Shown here one piece after another: positions 52,419 to 61,129 of a DNA stretch of 64,000 nt (positions are counted from its first letter, which is position 1; the number at the start of each line of letters is the position of its first letter). The stretch comes from Geminicoccaceae bacterium. Its GTDB lineage: Bacteria; Pseudomonadota; Alphaproteobacteria; Geminicoccales; Geminicoccaceae. The stretch spans positions 186,001 to 250,000 of the forward strand of contig JANQPX010000032.1 of the NCBI GenBank assembly GCA_028285265.1, given 5' to 3'. Position numbers and translations under genes: made by a program. The notes under the pieces are model-generated. The model had not been told where the DNA came from. It saw only the letters and a program-made list of their open reading frames with translations, and did not search any database.

Positions 52419-52521
52419 TCCGTCAAACGCGATGGTGACATCTCGGCGTGCGTCGTCCCCAGACAGCGTGCGCCGAGATGTCATATCTCGACCCGCCCAG
52501 TATTTGACGACGATGGCGACA

Positions 52522-53526
52522 TCATTCGGTGATGATCGGGACCGTCGGATAGAACGCTCTGAAAGCAAAAGCAAAATCGACGGTGTAGACATCATCGACC
52601 CAACGTCCGTCACTCGTCTTTGTTTCGACGACCACATTGCCGACGTCTAATCCCTGGGCAATCGCGCTTCGATCAAGCGCGGAGGCCTGGCCGGAATCCC
52701 AGCCAATCCGCGTGCCACCCTCGATGACAATTTCCCCCTTTTCCTTGATCAGACCGAGCGACCAAGCGCGATCGCCGACACGAACAATGCGCTCGAGCGG
52801 TGCTACCTCATTTGGCAGGGGGCCGTTGTAAAGAAAGGGTTTTTCAAGGCTGTCATAGCCGACATAGGGGGTGATGCCATAGGCACGCATGGTTTCGTCA
52901 TTGGGGACCAGCACCCAACCGCCGGCCGTATCCACCTCGAGGGCCCGGGTTCGAAAGTTAGCGAAAGATTCCAAACGGGCCGGAATGGTGTCGAGGATGG
53001 CACCGGTCATGTCGCCGACAATCGCCTCACCGGTAAATTGCTGCCACCAGCTCTCGGTTTGTCGGTCATACATGACGAGGTCAGAATTTCTCAGTTTTCC
53101 CGTGGTTCCGAAGTCAAGCACTGTGTCACCGAGACGCCGATCAAACACGATACCAGTGTTGCAAAGTGGGCAGAATGTTACGGTAAACGGCGTTGCACCG
53201 ATCTGATCGTTGACAATCTCATGCCAGACCAAAAGGCGAAGGGGATAGGCGCGCGCCGTGCCCTCAATGATGACCCCGATCACCGGTTCGATGTCGGGAA
53301 GGTCAACGTCGCTCGATCGTGCAAACACGGGCTCGTCAATGGGTGGTATACCGTCTTTGGGCGGCCCCCCATCCTTGATGTCGTCGAACGAGATGCTGGC
53401 CTGGCTGAAGTTCGTTTTCGGCCACTCATTGACCCAAAGTCCGGGATCGTTACTTTCGATGGCTGCGGTCGATGTGATGGCAAGGACATAGGTCAGCCCT
53501 GCCATCAGGGCCGGTAGAAGCGGCAC
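52522..53526 (-). CDS. DUF3179 domain-containing secreted protein
   Basis: A 334-residue exported protein of the DUF3179 family. An N-terminal hydrophobic segment (about 3-22) is followed by the conserved blocks GVIIEGTARAYPLRLLVWHEIVNDQIG, VTFCPLCNTGIVFDR with a CPLC pair, FGTTGKLRNSDLVMYDRQTESWWQQFTGEAIVG, and NDETMRAYGITPYVGYD. The family is common in marine bacteria and has no established function. The CPLC motif suggests metal or redox chemistry, which is inference. Confidence 0.9.
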   Translation of the reverse strand: MPLLPALMAGLTYVLAITSTAAIESNDPGLWVNEWPKTNFSQASISFDDIKDGGPPKDGIPPIDEPVFARSSDVDLPDIEPVIGVIIEGTARAYPLRLLVWHEIVNDQIGATPFTVTFCPLCNTGIVFDRRLGDTVLDFGTTGKLRNSDLVMYDRQTESWWQQFTGEAIVGDMTGAILDTIPARLESFANFRTRALEVDTAGGWVLVPNDETMRAYGITPYVGYDSLEKPFLYNGPLPNEVAPLERIVRVGDRAWSLGLIKEKGEIVIEGGTRIGWDSGQASALDRSAIAQGLDVGNVVVETKTSDGRWVDDVYTVDFAFAFRAFYPTVPIITE

Positions 53527-53708
53527 GTTTGTTCTCCCTGAAATGCAGTTCGTTGATCGAAACTTTGGCGGGATGCATCACCCCTGTCCATGGACGTCCC
53601 ATCACAGCTGCTTGACCCCAAGCACTGTTTGTCGCCTGGAGACAGCCGGGGCGCACTGCTATATAGCAAATCTGCCGGCTACGGTGCGCGGCCGGTGAGG
53701 AGGTTGTC

Positions 53709-53900
53709 ATGACTGTTCTTTGGACACTAGCGCTTGTCGCAATGCTCGCCACATTGCTTGTCTTGATCGTCGGACTCGCTGGTTTTTTTCATGGTGGCGA
53801 GTTCAATCGAAAATATGGCAATAAGCTGATGCGCGCCCGGGTTACATTACAGTTCGTTACCATTGTTCTCCTGCTGTTAGCCGTGCTGTCGTCAGCCTAG
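53709..53900 (+). CDS. HIG1-domain twin transmembrane protein
   Basis: A 63-residue inner-membrane protein with two hydrophobic helices (about 4-27 and 44-62) and the linking NKLMRARVTLQ segment, the bacterial HIG1 (hypoxia-induced gene) pattern. GAGGAGG precedes the ATG at ideal spacing. In alphaproteobacteria this small gene regularly precedes the PduO-type adenosyltransferase and etfBA, as here; homologues associate with cytochrome c oxidase assembly. Confidence 0.85.
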   Translation: MTVLWTLALVAMLATLLVLIVGLAGFFHGGEFNRKYGNKLMRARVTLQFVTIVLLLLAVLSSA

Positions 53901-53945
53901 CGTATCCTCCTCAACGAAAACCCTAGCAAGCGAGGCGAGTTACCC

Positions 53946-54509
53946 ATGGTCCAGCTCACAAAAATCTACACCAAGGGTGGCGACGGCGGCAAAACCTCGC
54001 TTGGCAACGGCTCCCGAGTCGACAAGTACGATCTCCGAGTCGAGGCTTACGGCACCGTCGATGAAGCCAATGCGGCGATTGGTCTCGCCCGCCTCGAAAC
54101 CGATGCTCTTGCCGATGCCATGCTCGGACGCATCCAAAATGATCTCTTCGACCTTGGGGCTGATCTCTGCCGGCCAATGCCGGATATCGGTGACGATGAG
54201 GCCCTGCGCATTCAGCCCACGCAAGTCCAGCGACTTGAAGACGAAATCGATGGCATGAACGCAATGCTGGCGCCACTCAGTTCCTTTGTTCTTCCGGGCG
54301 GAACGCCTACAGCTGCGGCGTTACACCTTGCTCGAACCGTTGTCAGACGAGCAGAGAGACTGACCGTACAGCTTTCCGTCGACACGCGGGTTAGTGAAAC
54401 GGCCGTTCAATATCTCAATCGACTATCGGATCATCTCTTTGTGCTCGCGCGCTATGTGAATGATCAGGGGAAAGGTGATGTTCTTTGGGTTCCGGGCGCG
54501 AATCGATAA
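53946..54509 (+). CDS. PduO-type ATP:cob(I)alamin adenosyltransferase
   Basis: A 187-residue adenosyltransferase that makes coenzyme B12. The ATP-binding N-terminus KIYTKGGDGGKTSL and RVDKYDLRVEAYGTVDEANAAIGLAR are the PduO signatures, and the C-terminal VRRAERLTVQL...VSETAVQYLNRLSDHLFVLARYVN carries the FxxRxxR-like and DxLF segments. It lies 45 bases after the HIG1 gene and 186 before etfB. Confidence 0.95.
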   Translation: MVQLTKIYTKGGDGGKTSLGNGSRVDKYDLRVEAYGTVDEANAAIGLARLETDALADAMLGRIQNDLFDLGADLCRPMPDIGDDEALRIQPTQVQRLEDEIDGMNAMLAPLSSFVLPGGTPTAAALHLARTVVRRAERLTVQLSVDTRVSETAVQYLNRLSDHLFVLARYVNDQGKGDVLWVPGANR

Positions 54510-54566
54510 CGTATAACTTGAATGTTTTGTGGTAAATATTCATCCATAGCGCTAGTGCCTATGATG

Positions 54567-54606
54567 TTGTCATATAATTGACAAAAAACTAGGCAGGATC
54601 TACTTT
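54567..54606 (+). promoter_or_regulatory. Candidate etfBA promoter with overlapping inverted repeat
   Basis: TTGTCA (54567-54572) and TGACAA (54579-54584) form a perfect 6-6-6 inverted repeat. TTGACA at 54578-54583 can serve as -35, with TACTTT at 54601-54606 as a weak -10 at 17 bases. The arrangement suggests repression of etfB by a dimeric regulator. The etfB ATG is about 90 bases downstream. Confidence 0.4.
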
Positions 54607-54695
54607 TGTGCGTTGCAACAAAGCTTGTTCTTCATGTACCTCAAGGGCGGTGATTGGTGGAGCAAGTGGTGATCATGAAGGGGTACTAGAGAATC

Positions 54696-55445
54696 ATGAA
54701 AGTCCTCGTGCCGGTCAAACGAGTTGTCGACTATAACGTCAAAATTCGTGTTAAGGCCGACGGTTCCGGTGTTGATACCGCTAACGTCAAGATGTCGATG
54801 AACCCCTTCGACGAGATCGCCAGTGAAGAGGCGATTCGCTTAAAGGAAGCCGGCAAGGCCGACGAGGTCGTTGCTGTTTCACTTGGTCCAGCGAAATGCC
54901 AAGAGACGTTACGAACGGCGCTTGCGATGGGCGCTGATCGTGCGATTCACGTTCAAACGGATGATGAGCTTCAGCCGCTTGCGGTCGCTAAATTGCTCAA
55001 AGCCGTTGTCGAGCGAGAACAACCGGGCCTCGTGATCCTTGGCAAACAGGCTATCGACGATGACAGCAATCAGACCGGCCAAATGTTGTCAGCCCTTCTC
55101 GGCTGGTCGCAGGGCACCTTCGCGTCGAAGCTAGAGCTTGAAAACGGTCATGCTCACGTCACGAGAGAAATCGATACGGGTCTCGAAAAAATTAAGATCA
55201 ATATGCCGGCGATCATTACGGCGGATCTTCGATTGAACGAGCCGCGTTATGCATCGCTGCCGAACATCATGAAGGCGAAGAAAAAGCCGCTCGATGTCCT
55301 GACACCCGACGAACTTGGCGTCGATACGGCGTCCCGCCTCACCTATACGTCCGTCGAAGAACCTCCCAAGCGCGAGGCTGGCGTCAAGGTTGCCGATGTT
55401 GCCGAATTGGTGTCCAAACTCAAGAATGAAGCGAAGGTGATCTAA
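54696..55445 (+). CDS. etfB: Electron transfer flavoprotein beta subunit
   Basis: A 249-residue AMP-binding subunit. It starts [52 protein letters not shown] and contains [25 protein letters not shown] and the conserved [22 protein letters not shown] helix that docks to acyl-CoA dehydrogenases. AAGGGG precedes the ATG. The stop overlaps the etfA ATG by one base. Passes electrons from acyl-CoA dehydrogenases to ETF:quinone oxidoreductase. Confidence 0.96.
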   Translation: MKVLVPVKRVVDYNVKIRVKADGSGVDTANVKMSMNPFDEIASEEAIRLKEAGKADEVVAVSLGPAKCQETLRTALAMGADRAIHVQTDDELQPLAVAKLLKAVVEREQPGLVILGKQAIDDDSNQTGQMLSALLGWSQGTFASKLELENGHAHVTREIDTGLEKIKINMPAIITADLRLNEPRYASLPNIMKAKKKPLDVLTPDELGVDTASRLTYTSVEEPPKREAGVKVADVAELVSKLKNEAKVI

Positions 55446-56386
55446 TGAGCGTTCTGGTCCTCGCCGAACATGATGACGATCTGCTGATTCCGGCAACGCT
55501 GCATGCCGTGACCGCCGCGGCCTCACTCGATAGTGACGTTCACCTTCTGGTCGCTGGCAAGGACTGCAGCGCTGTTGCTGCGTCTGCCGCCAAGATCGCT
55601 GGCGTCGCCAAAGTGATCCATATTGAGCATGACGCCTACGCCAAACCACTTGCTGAAGATTTTGCACTGTTGCTGCAAGCTATGGCCGACGGTTACAGCG
55701 CTGTCCTGGCGGCGTCGACAACGATGGGCAAGAACGTGATGCCGCGGGTCGCGGCGCTGCTCGATATCGCCCAGCTTTCGGACATTGTCGAGGTGGTCAG
55801 CGACGACACGTTCAAGCGCTACATCTACGCGGGTAACGCGCTTGCCACAGTGACCACGTCAGACGCGAAAAAGGTGATCACGGTGCGCACGACGGCGTTC
55901 GAACCAGCGTCCGCTGAAGGGGGCAACGCATCAGTCGAAACGATTGCAGCCGTCGATCCTGCAGGTCTCTCCGAATTTGTCGGACGGGAGGTTTCAGGCG
56001 GTGAACGCCCCGAACTCACCTCGGCCGGCATCGTTGTCTCGGGCGGACGTGGTATGGGGTCGGGCGAGAATTTTCAAATTATCGAAACGCTCGCCGATCA
56101 GCTCGGAGCCGCCGTTGGCGCGTCGCGTGCTGCCGTCGATGCGGGGTATGTGCCCAATGAATATCAGGTCGGCCAGACCGGAAAGATTGTTGCTCCAGAA
56201 CTCTACGTCGCTGTCGGTATCTCTGGCGCTATTCAGCATCTCGCCGGTATGAAGGACAGCAAAGTGATCGTCGCGATCAATAAAGATGAGGAGGCACCAA
56301 TTTTCCAGGTGGCCGACTATGGGCTCGTCGCCGATCTCTTTAAAGCCGTGCCTGAGCTGACCGAGGAGCTCAAGAAAGCGGGCTGA
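55445..56386 (+). CDS. etfA: Electron transfer flavoprotein alpha subunit
   Basis: A 313-residue FAD-binding subunit. The C-terminal FAD domain has VVSGGRGMGSGENF, GASRAAVDAGYVPNEYQVGQTGKIVAPELYVAVGISGAIQHLAGMKDSKVIVAINKDEEAPIF, a near-perfect family match. Coupled to etfB by TAATG. The 3' gene is the hydroxyacyl-CoA dehydrogenase, so the operon supports fatty-acid or butyryl-type beta-oxidation. Confidence 0.96.
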   Translation: MSVLVLAEHDDDLLIPATLHAVTAAASLDSDVHLLVAGKDCSAVAASAAKIAGVAKVIHIEHDAYAKPLAEDFALLLQAMADGYSAVLAASTTMGKNVMPRVAALLDIAQLSDIVEVVSDDTFKRYIYAGNALATVTTSDAKKVITVRTTAFEPASAEGGNASVETIAAVDPAGLSEFVGREVSGGERPELTSAGIVVSGGRGMGSGENFQIIETLADQLGAAVGASRAAVDAGYVPNEYQVGQTGKIVAPELYVAVGISGAIQHLAGMKDSKVIVAINKDEEAPIFQVADYGLVADLFKAVPELTEELKKAG

Positions 56387-56426
56387 CGGCGTTTATGCCT
56401 GTGGGGCAAAAAATACGGGAGTGAGT

Positions 56427-57332
56427 ATGAGCATCGAGGGGGAGAAGCGGGAGACGCCAACCATTGCGAGCATTGGCGTCATTGGCGCTGGCCAGATGGG
56501 CGGCGGCATTATCCAAGTCTTGGCGCTTGCCGGCTACGATGTCGTGCTCATCGATATCAATCAGGAACAAATCGACCGGGCTTTGGAGCGTGCCAGTCGG
56601 CTCACTGAGCGCCAGGTCGAGAAAGGCGCTCTTGGGTCCGATGAACGCGAGACGGCCTTGGCAAAGATTAAGACTGGCTCTGACTTCGCCCTGTTGGCCA
56701 ACTGTGAACTGATCATTGAAGCCGCGACCGAGAACGAGGGGGTGAAACGAGATATTCTCTCGAAGGTCGTCGAGCATGCCAATAAGGACGCGCTGATCGC
56801 CTCCAACACGTCGTCGATCTCGATCACCCGCCTTGCCGCAGCAACCGATCGTCCAGAACGCTTTATCGGCATGCACTTTATGAATCCCGTGCCTGCTATG
56901 AAGCTCGTCGAGTTGATTCGCGGTATCGCCACCGATGAACCCACCTTTCAGGCGACGAAGGCGGTCATCGAACGCTTGGACAAAATCGCTGTAACGGCCG
57001 AAGACTTTCCGGCCTTCATCGTCAATCGCATCCTCCTGCCGATGATCAATGAGGCCGTGTATACGCTTTATGAGGGTGTGGGTAATGTCGAGGCGATCGA
57101 TAGTGCGATGAAGCTCGGCGCCAATCACCCGATGGGGCCGTTACAACTTGCAGATTTCATAGGCCTCGACACCTGCCTTGCGGTGATGCAAGTCCTTTAT
57201 GAAGGCCTCGCCGATAGCAAGTATCGGCCCTGCCCGTTACTGGTGAAGTATGTTGAAGCGGGTTGGCTTGGGCGAAAGACCAATCGAGGCTTTTACGACT
57301 ACCGTGGCGACGTACCGATCCCGACACGTTAG
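56427..57332 (+). CDS. 3-hydroxybutyryl-CoA / 3-hydroxyacyl-CoA dehydrogenase
   Basis: A 301-residue NAD-dependent dehydrogenase. SIGVIGAGQMGGGIIQVLALAGYDVVLIDI is the Rossmann motif, SNTSSISITRLA and MHFMNPVPAMKLVELI hold the catalytic Ser and His, and NRILLPMINEAVYTLYEG and HPMGPLQLADFIGLDT are the C-terminal domain. The size matches single-function Hbd/PaaH proteins. The ATG at 56427 has GGGAG upstream. It is 40 bases after etfA. Confidence 0.94.
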   Translation: MSIEGEKRETPTIASIGVIGAGQMGGGIIQVLALAGYDVVLIDINQEQIDRALERASRLTERQVEKGALGSDERETALAKIKTGSDFALLANCELIIEAATENEGVKRDILSKVVEHANKDALIASNTSSISITRLAAATDRPERFIGMHFMNPVPAMKLVELIRGIATDEPTFQATKAVIERLDKIAVTAEDFPAFIVNRILLPMINEAVYTLYEGVGNVEAIDSAMKLGANHPMGPLQLADFIGLDTCLAVMQVLYEGLADSKYRPCPLLVKYVEAGWLGRKTNRGFYDYRGDVPIPTR

Positions 57333-57364
57333 ACGACGTCGCGCTTAGCGACGGAGCGCACCGT

Positions 57365-57616
57365 TCATCGATCGACGGTGCTCCGCATGCTCAGGGGGGC
57401 CTTGTACGGACCGTCCCCACCGCAGACGATTTTCACGTAGTTATCGCCATCAAGATAGCCAACGAGTTGCGCGCTCGCGGGATGAGCATGACCAAGCAAT
57501 CCGCATTGCGCCAAAGCGTTGGCTTCGGGGCCCTGAATGACGTTGGCAGCTGTCTCGACGGAACAATCCGGACGAGCCATGCCGAGCGCACAGACTAAAA
57601 TGACAGCCTTCATCAT
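57365..57616 (-). CDS. Small secreted cysteine-containing protein
   Basis: About 83 residues with a short N-terminal hydrophobic signal (MKAVILVCALGMA) and then DCSVETAANVIQGPEANALAQCGLLGHA and YVKIVCGG, with three cysteines after the signal. It resembles small hypothetical periplasmic proteins of alphaproteobacteria; no function is known. The ATG at 57616 has AAGG upstream (GTG 57619 and ATG 57613 are alternatives). It is convergent with the hydroxyacyl-CoA dehydrogenase gene. Confidence 0.55.
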   Translation of the reverse strand: MMKAVILVCALGMARPDCSVETAANVIQGPEANALAQCGLLGHAHPASAQLVGYLDGDNYVKIVCGGDGPYKAPLSMRSTVDR

Positions 57617-58152
57617 CACCTACCTTCAGATCATCAGGTGCGAATGGTCGATCACGGGCATTGAAAGCTGGGCCGCCGACTGTTCTCAAAACCACTACGA
57701 ACTAGCCTTATGGTCTAATCTACACACAAATGTTCGCTTTGTATGTGAGAACGACCACATCTCCTGCCTTTTCTGGTAACGCTCAGATGGCACGCTTCGC
57801 CCGAAGCGCCGACAAGCGGCAGATTGGCGACATGGCTGGCTCAACAACCGATGTCAGCCTCACTTTCTGATCGCATGAGCCTCCAGCATCGTGAGCGCAT
57901 CAACACGCCAAACCGTTGTCATCGGCCCTTGCCGTGGTGAAGGTCGTGAGAACGAGCGTGCCAGTCGGTACCGTTGCATTACAGCGTTGCTGGATCCCTT
58001 CCTTGTCGCCCGGGATGCGCCATCTTGGCGACGCCTTGGAAAGATCTTTTCTTTTGAACCGAAATCGGTCAGACGGAGGAAGGGGCCGCTCGTCATCGAT
58101 CAGCGGTCTCTTCCATGACCCTTCTTTGCACCCTGACGAGCAGAAACGATCC
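57617..58152. other. Intergenic region upstream of MetE-like gene
   Basis: About 535 bases. The frame of the downstream gene is open back to 57916, but these residues do not fit the family. A 6-bp stem-loop CGCTTC-GCCC-GAAGCG lies at 57793-57808 without a T-run. I saw no SAM or cobalamin riboswitch hallmark, and no clear promoter. Confidence 0.45.
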
Positions 58153-59202
58153 ATGCTGACCACGACCATCGGTGCCTATCCAAAGCCGGCCGACGTGTCC
58201 ATCAAGGATTGGTTCCAAAAGGAAGGCGGTACCGACGATCCCGAACCAACGGCAGGTTACGCAGAGACACAACAACGCTATGAAGGCCGACTTGAGCAGA
58301 TCCTGGACCGCGCAACAGTCGAGGTGGTCAAAGAGCAGGACCAGCTCGGCATCGACATGCCGACCGACGGCGAGATCAGGCGGGAAAACTATATTCATTA
58401 TCACTGCCGACATCTGAAAGGGATCGACTTCGACCGGCTCACGGAACAGGAGATGCGCAGGCACATGTCAGCCTGGCTGCCCACGATCACCTCGTCCGTT
58501 CAAGCGGGGCCGGCATTTCTCCCAAGAGACTGGCACATCGCCCAATCCGCGACCAAGAAACCGGTCAAATTGACGGTTCCCGGCCCAATGACCATCGGCG
58601 ATAGCGTTGCTGATGACTTCTATGGCGATGACATCGTGGCTCGCGGCATTGCCCTTGCTGAAGCCTTGAACATCGAAATTCGCCGGCTTGCCGACGCCGG
58701 CTGCCCTGTGATCCAAGTGGACGAGCCGGTATTCGCGAGAAAGCTCGATCAGACGCTCAGTTTTGGCCTCGAGCATCTTGATCGCTGTTTTCACAAGGTA
58801 CCGCAATCCACCGAGCGCGTCGTTCACATCTGTTGTGGCTATCCTGACAGGATTGATCCTGAGGCGGATTATCCCAAAGCGCCGAAGGAATCTTATTGGG
58901 ATCTGGCAACGGGACTCCAAGACGTCGCCATTGATACCGTCTCGATCGAGGATGCCCATCGCCCGAACGATTTGACGCTGCTCGAACGCTTCACCCGCAC
59001 CAACGTGATTTTTGGTGTCATCGCGATTGCCAAGAGTGAGGTTGAAGACGTTGAGGCGGTTCGCGAACGGCTTCGTTTGGCGCTTGATCATATCGATCCA
59101 GACCGCCTGATCGCTGCTCCGGACTGTGGATTGGGTCTCTTGGGGCGTGATCTTGCGCGCCGAAAACTGCGCGTCCTGGCCGAAGCCGCACATTCGCTCT
59201 AG
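58153..59202 (+). CDS. MetE-core-like zinc methyltransferase family protein
   Basis: A 349-residue protein with the MetE C-terminal (UROD-like) barrel. It starts LTTTIGAYPKP, has VPGPMTIGDSV and PVIQVDEPVFARKL, and all zinc ligands: His225 and Cys227 in VHICCG, Glu266 in SIEDAH, and Cys325 in APDCGLG. The N-terminal MetE half is absent. It differs clearly from the MetE-like protein at 42099-43247, so the window holds two paralogues. True methionine synthesis or another methyl transfer remains open. Transcribed alone. Confidence 0.88.
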   Translation: MLTTTIGAYPKPADVSIKDWFQKEGGTDDPEPTAGYAETQQRYEGRLEQILDRATVEVVKEQDQLGIDMPTDGEIRRENYIHYHCRHLKGIDFDRLTEQEMRRHMSAWLPTITSSVQAGPAFLPRDWHIAQSATKKPVKLTVPGPMTIGDSVADDFYGDDIVARGIALAEALNIEIRRLADAGCPVIQVDEPVFARKLDQTLSFGLEHLDRCFHKVPQSTERVVHICCGYPDRIDPEADYPKAPKESYWDLATGLQDVAIDTVSIEDAHRPNDLTLLERFTRTNVIFGVIAIAKSEVEDVEAVRERLRLALDHIDPDRLIAAPDCGLGLLGRDLARRKLRVLAEAAHSL

Positions 59203-59644
59203 AAGATCGATGATCTCAGCAAGACGTAGCCCCCGACGGCCATCGACGGATCGGGCAAGGGAGCGTCAGGTCGACAAAGGCCAGCCTTGTTCTCGGGATG
59301 CGTCATCGAGAGCATAGGCGACGTCCCGGCAGGCCCCCCAATGCCCCGCTCAACTGGCTCACGATAGCGAACGCCGTCGCGTGAAACACACCAAGAGCCG
59401 ATGGCGTCCTAGTCTCGACCGCTGTTGACCCTCGTTCGATGACCAAGGAGGCCTGGCCGCCCTTCCCTAATCTCGTCGCGAACCGTTGGTATTGTCGTCA
59501 ATTCCGTGCCGCCCTGCACCTGGTCTTGAACAGGGGCTGAGAATCGCTTCTCGATTGACATCATACCAGCCTTTATCGTTGATATTGGGCTGCTTTCCCA
59601 CATCATATGCGGCTGCAACTGGCGCCGCTGACGAGAGATGTTTC
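59203..59644. other. Intergenic region upstream of MATE gene
   Basis: About 440 bases. A short inverted repeat AGATC-GAT-GATCT lies at 59204-59216 just after the MetE-like stop. TTGACA at 59555-59560 is a possible -35 for the MATE gene, with only a weak -10 (TGATAT) 19 bases further. The MATE frame is open back to 59486 with non-family residues. No other gene is seen. Confidence 0.4.
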
Positions 59645-61048
59645 ATGGCCTCATCGGCCCACGGCACCGCAAGGCGCGGTTTCTGGCTTGACGAGGCCAC
59701 GAAGCTTATCGCGCTCAGTGGCCCGATCATTTTGACCAATCTGGGCAACATCGTCATTCAGACAACTGACGTTGTGATGATCGGCTGGCTCGGATCAAGC
59801 GAACTTGCAGCGAGCGCGCTCTCGACGAATGTGCGCTTCTTCATGTTCTTGTTTTCGGTAGGCGTGCTAGCGGCAATTTCGCCGATGATGGCCCAGATTC
59901 GCGGTGTCCGCGCCTACGCCGTGCGCGATATTAGGCGAACCGTGCGACAGGGGCTTTGGGTTTGTATTGTCATCGGGCTCCCTGTGTGCATGCTGCTGTG
60001 GCGGATCGACCTAGTTCTCGCCGGCCTCCGCCAGGCGCCAGAGCTTATCGAACTCGCCCTCCCCTATACGCAAGCGGCCGTGTTCGGCTTTCTTCCCGCG
60101 CTTGGCTTCATGGTCTTGCGCAACTTCATTGCAGCACTGGAACGGCCGCAAGCGGCGATGGTCATCAGTATCATCGGCATCCTATTCAACGCTCTTGCCA
60201 ACTATGTGCTGATTTTTGGCGCGTTTGGCCTGCCTGCCTTCGGCCTTGTCGGCGCGGGTGTTGCGACATCACTGACCGAGTGTTTTCTTTTTTTCTCGTT
60301 ACTTCTGGTCATCTTCGTCAATCGACGTTTTCGCCGTTACCACGTGTTCGGACGCTTCTGGCGGCCGGATTGGGAACGCTTTTTCGAGGTTTGGCGCCTT
60401 GGACTGCCCATCGGTATCTCATTGGTCATGGAAGTCTCTCTCTTTTCCGGGGCCGGCTTTTTGATGGGCTGGATTGGCACGACAGAGCTTGCCGCCCATC
60501 AGATCGCGCTGCAATGTGCGGCCGTCACGTTCATGGTACCGCTTGGTTTCGGCCAGGCGGCGACCGTACGCGTTGGCCTCGCCGCCGGACGGCGTGACGC
60601 AGCCGGCGTCTATCTCGCTGGTACGACAGCGCTTTGTCTCGGCATTGTCTTTATGGCAGCCATGGCGCTGGTTTTGTTGACGTTTCCAGAGAGCATCGTC
60701 GCCATCTTCTTGGACGAAGCGGTCCCCTCCAGCGCTGATGTCGCATCCCTCGCCGCAACATTTTTGATCTTTGCCGCCATCTTTCAGGTTTTCGACGGCG
60801 CCCAAGTCATCGGCATGGGCGTCCTTCGCGGTATGAAGGATACCCGCTGGCCCATGATCTTTGCCGCCATTGCCTATGCCTTGATTGGCCTGCCGGCAAG
60901 TATTGGCCTTGCTTTCGGCGTCGGCTATGGCGGCTATGGGATTTGGGCCGGGCTGATTACCGGCTTGATTGCAGCGGCCGGTCTATTGTTGACCCGTTTC
61001 ATCTTGCTTCAGCGATCCCTTGCTAAAGCCTGGGCAAGGCACCGGTAA
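59645..61048 (+). CDS. MATE family multidrug efflux transporter
   Basis: A 467-residue inner-membrane antiporter with twelve predicted helices in two MATE repeats. LSGPIILTNLGNIVIQTTDVVMIGWLGSSELAASALS opens repeat 1, and LRNFIAALERPQAAMVISIIGILFNALANYVLIFG closes its helix 5/6 region. GLPIGISLVMEVSLFSGAGFLMGWIGTTELAAHQIALQ opens repeat 2. NorM-like proteins export cationic drugs with sodium or protons. The start at 59645 has GAGAG upstream. No local regulator is visible. Confidence 0.94.
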   Translation: MASSAHGTARRGFWLDEATKLIALSGPIILTNLGNIVIQTTDVVMIGWLGSSELAASALSTNVRFFMFLFSVGVLAAISPMMAQIRGVRAYAVRDIRRTVRQGLWVCIVIGLPVCMLLWRIDLVLAGLRQAPELIELALPYTQAAVFGFLPALGFMVLRNFIAALERPQAAMVISIIGILFNALANYVLIFGAFGLPAFGLVGAGVATSLTECFLFFSLLLVIFVNRRFRRYHVFGRFWRPDWERFFEVWRLGLPIGISLVMEVSLFSGAGFLMGWIGTTELAAHQIALQCAAVTFMVPLGFGQAATVRVGLAAGRRDAAGVYLAGTTALCLGIVFMAAMALVLLTFPESIVAIFLDEAVPSSADVASLAATFLIFAAIFQVFDGAQVIGMGVLRGMKDTRWPMIFAAIAYALIGLPASIGLAFGVGYGGYGIWAGLITGLIAAAGLLLTRFILLQRSLAKAWARHR

Positions 61049-61129
61049 CCGGCCATGACCGAGCGGCCGGCGAGACAACGCCCAAAGAGATCGAACCAAG
61101 CGTGGATTTAAGCGCGCGTCGGTGCTCAT

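Noticed and set aside
57840..58152. SAM or cobalamin riboswitch upstream of the MetE-like gene
   Set aside because: I found no B12 box and no SAM-II or SAH-type conserved core in the sequence.
59645..61048. The MATE protein as the Wzx flippase of the exopolysaccharide locus
   Set aside because: The motifs are those of NorM-type drug exporters and the gene is 39 kb away from the locus.
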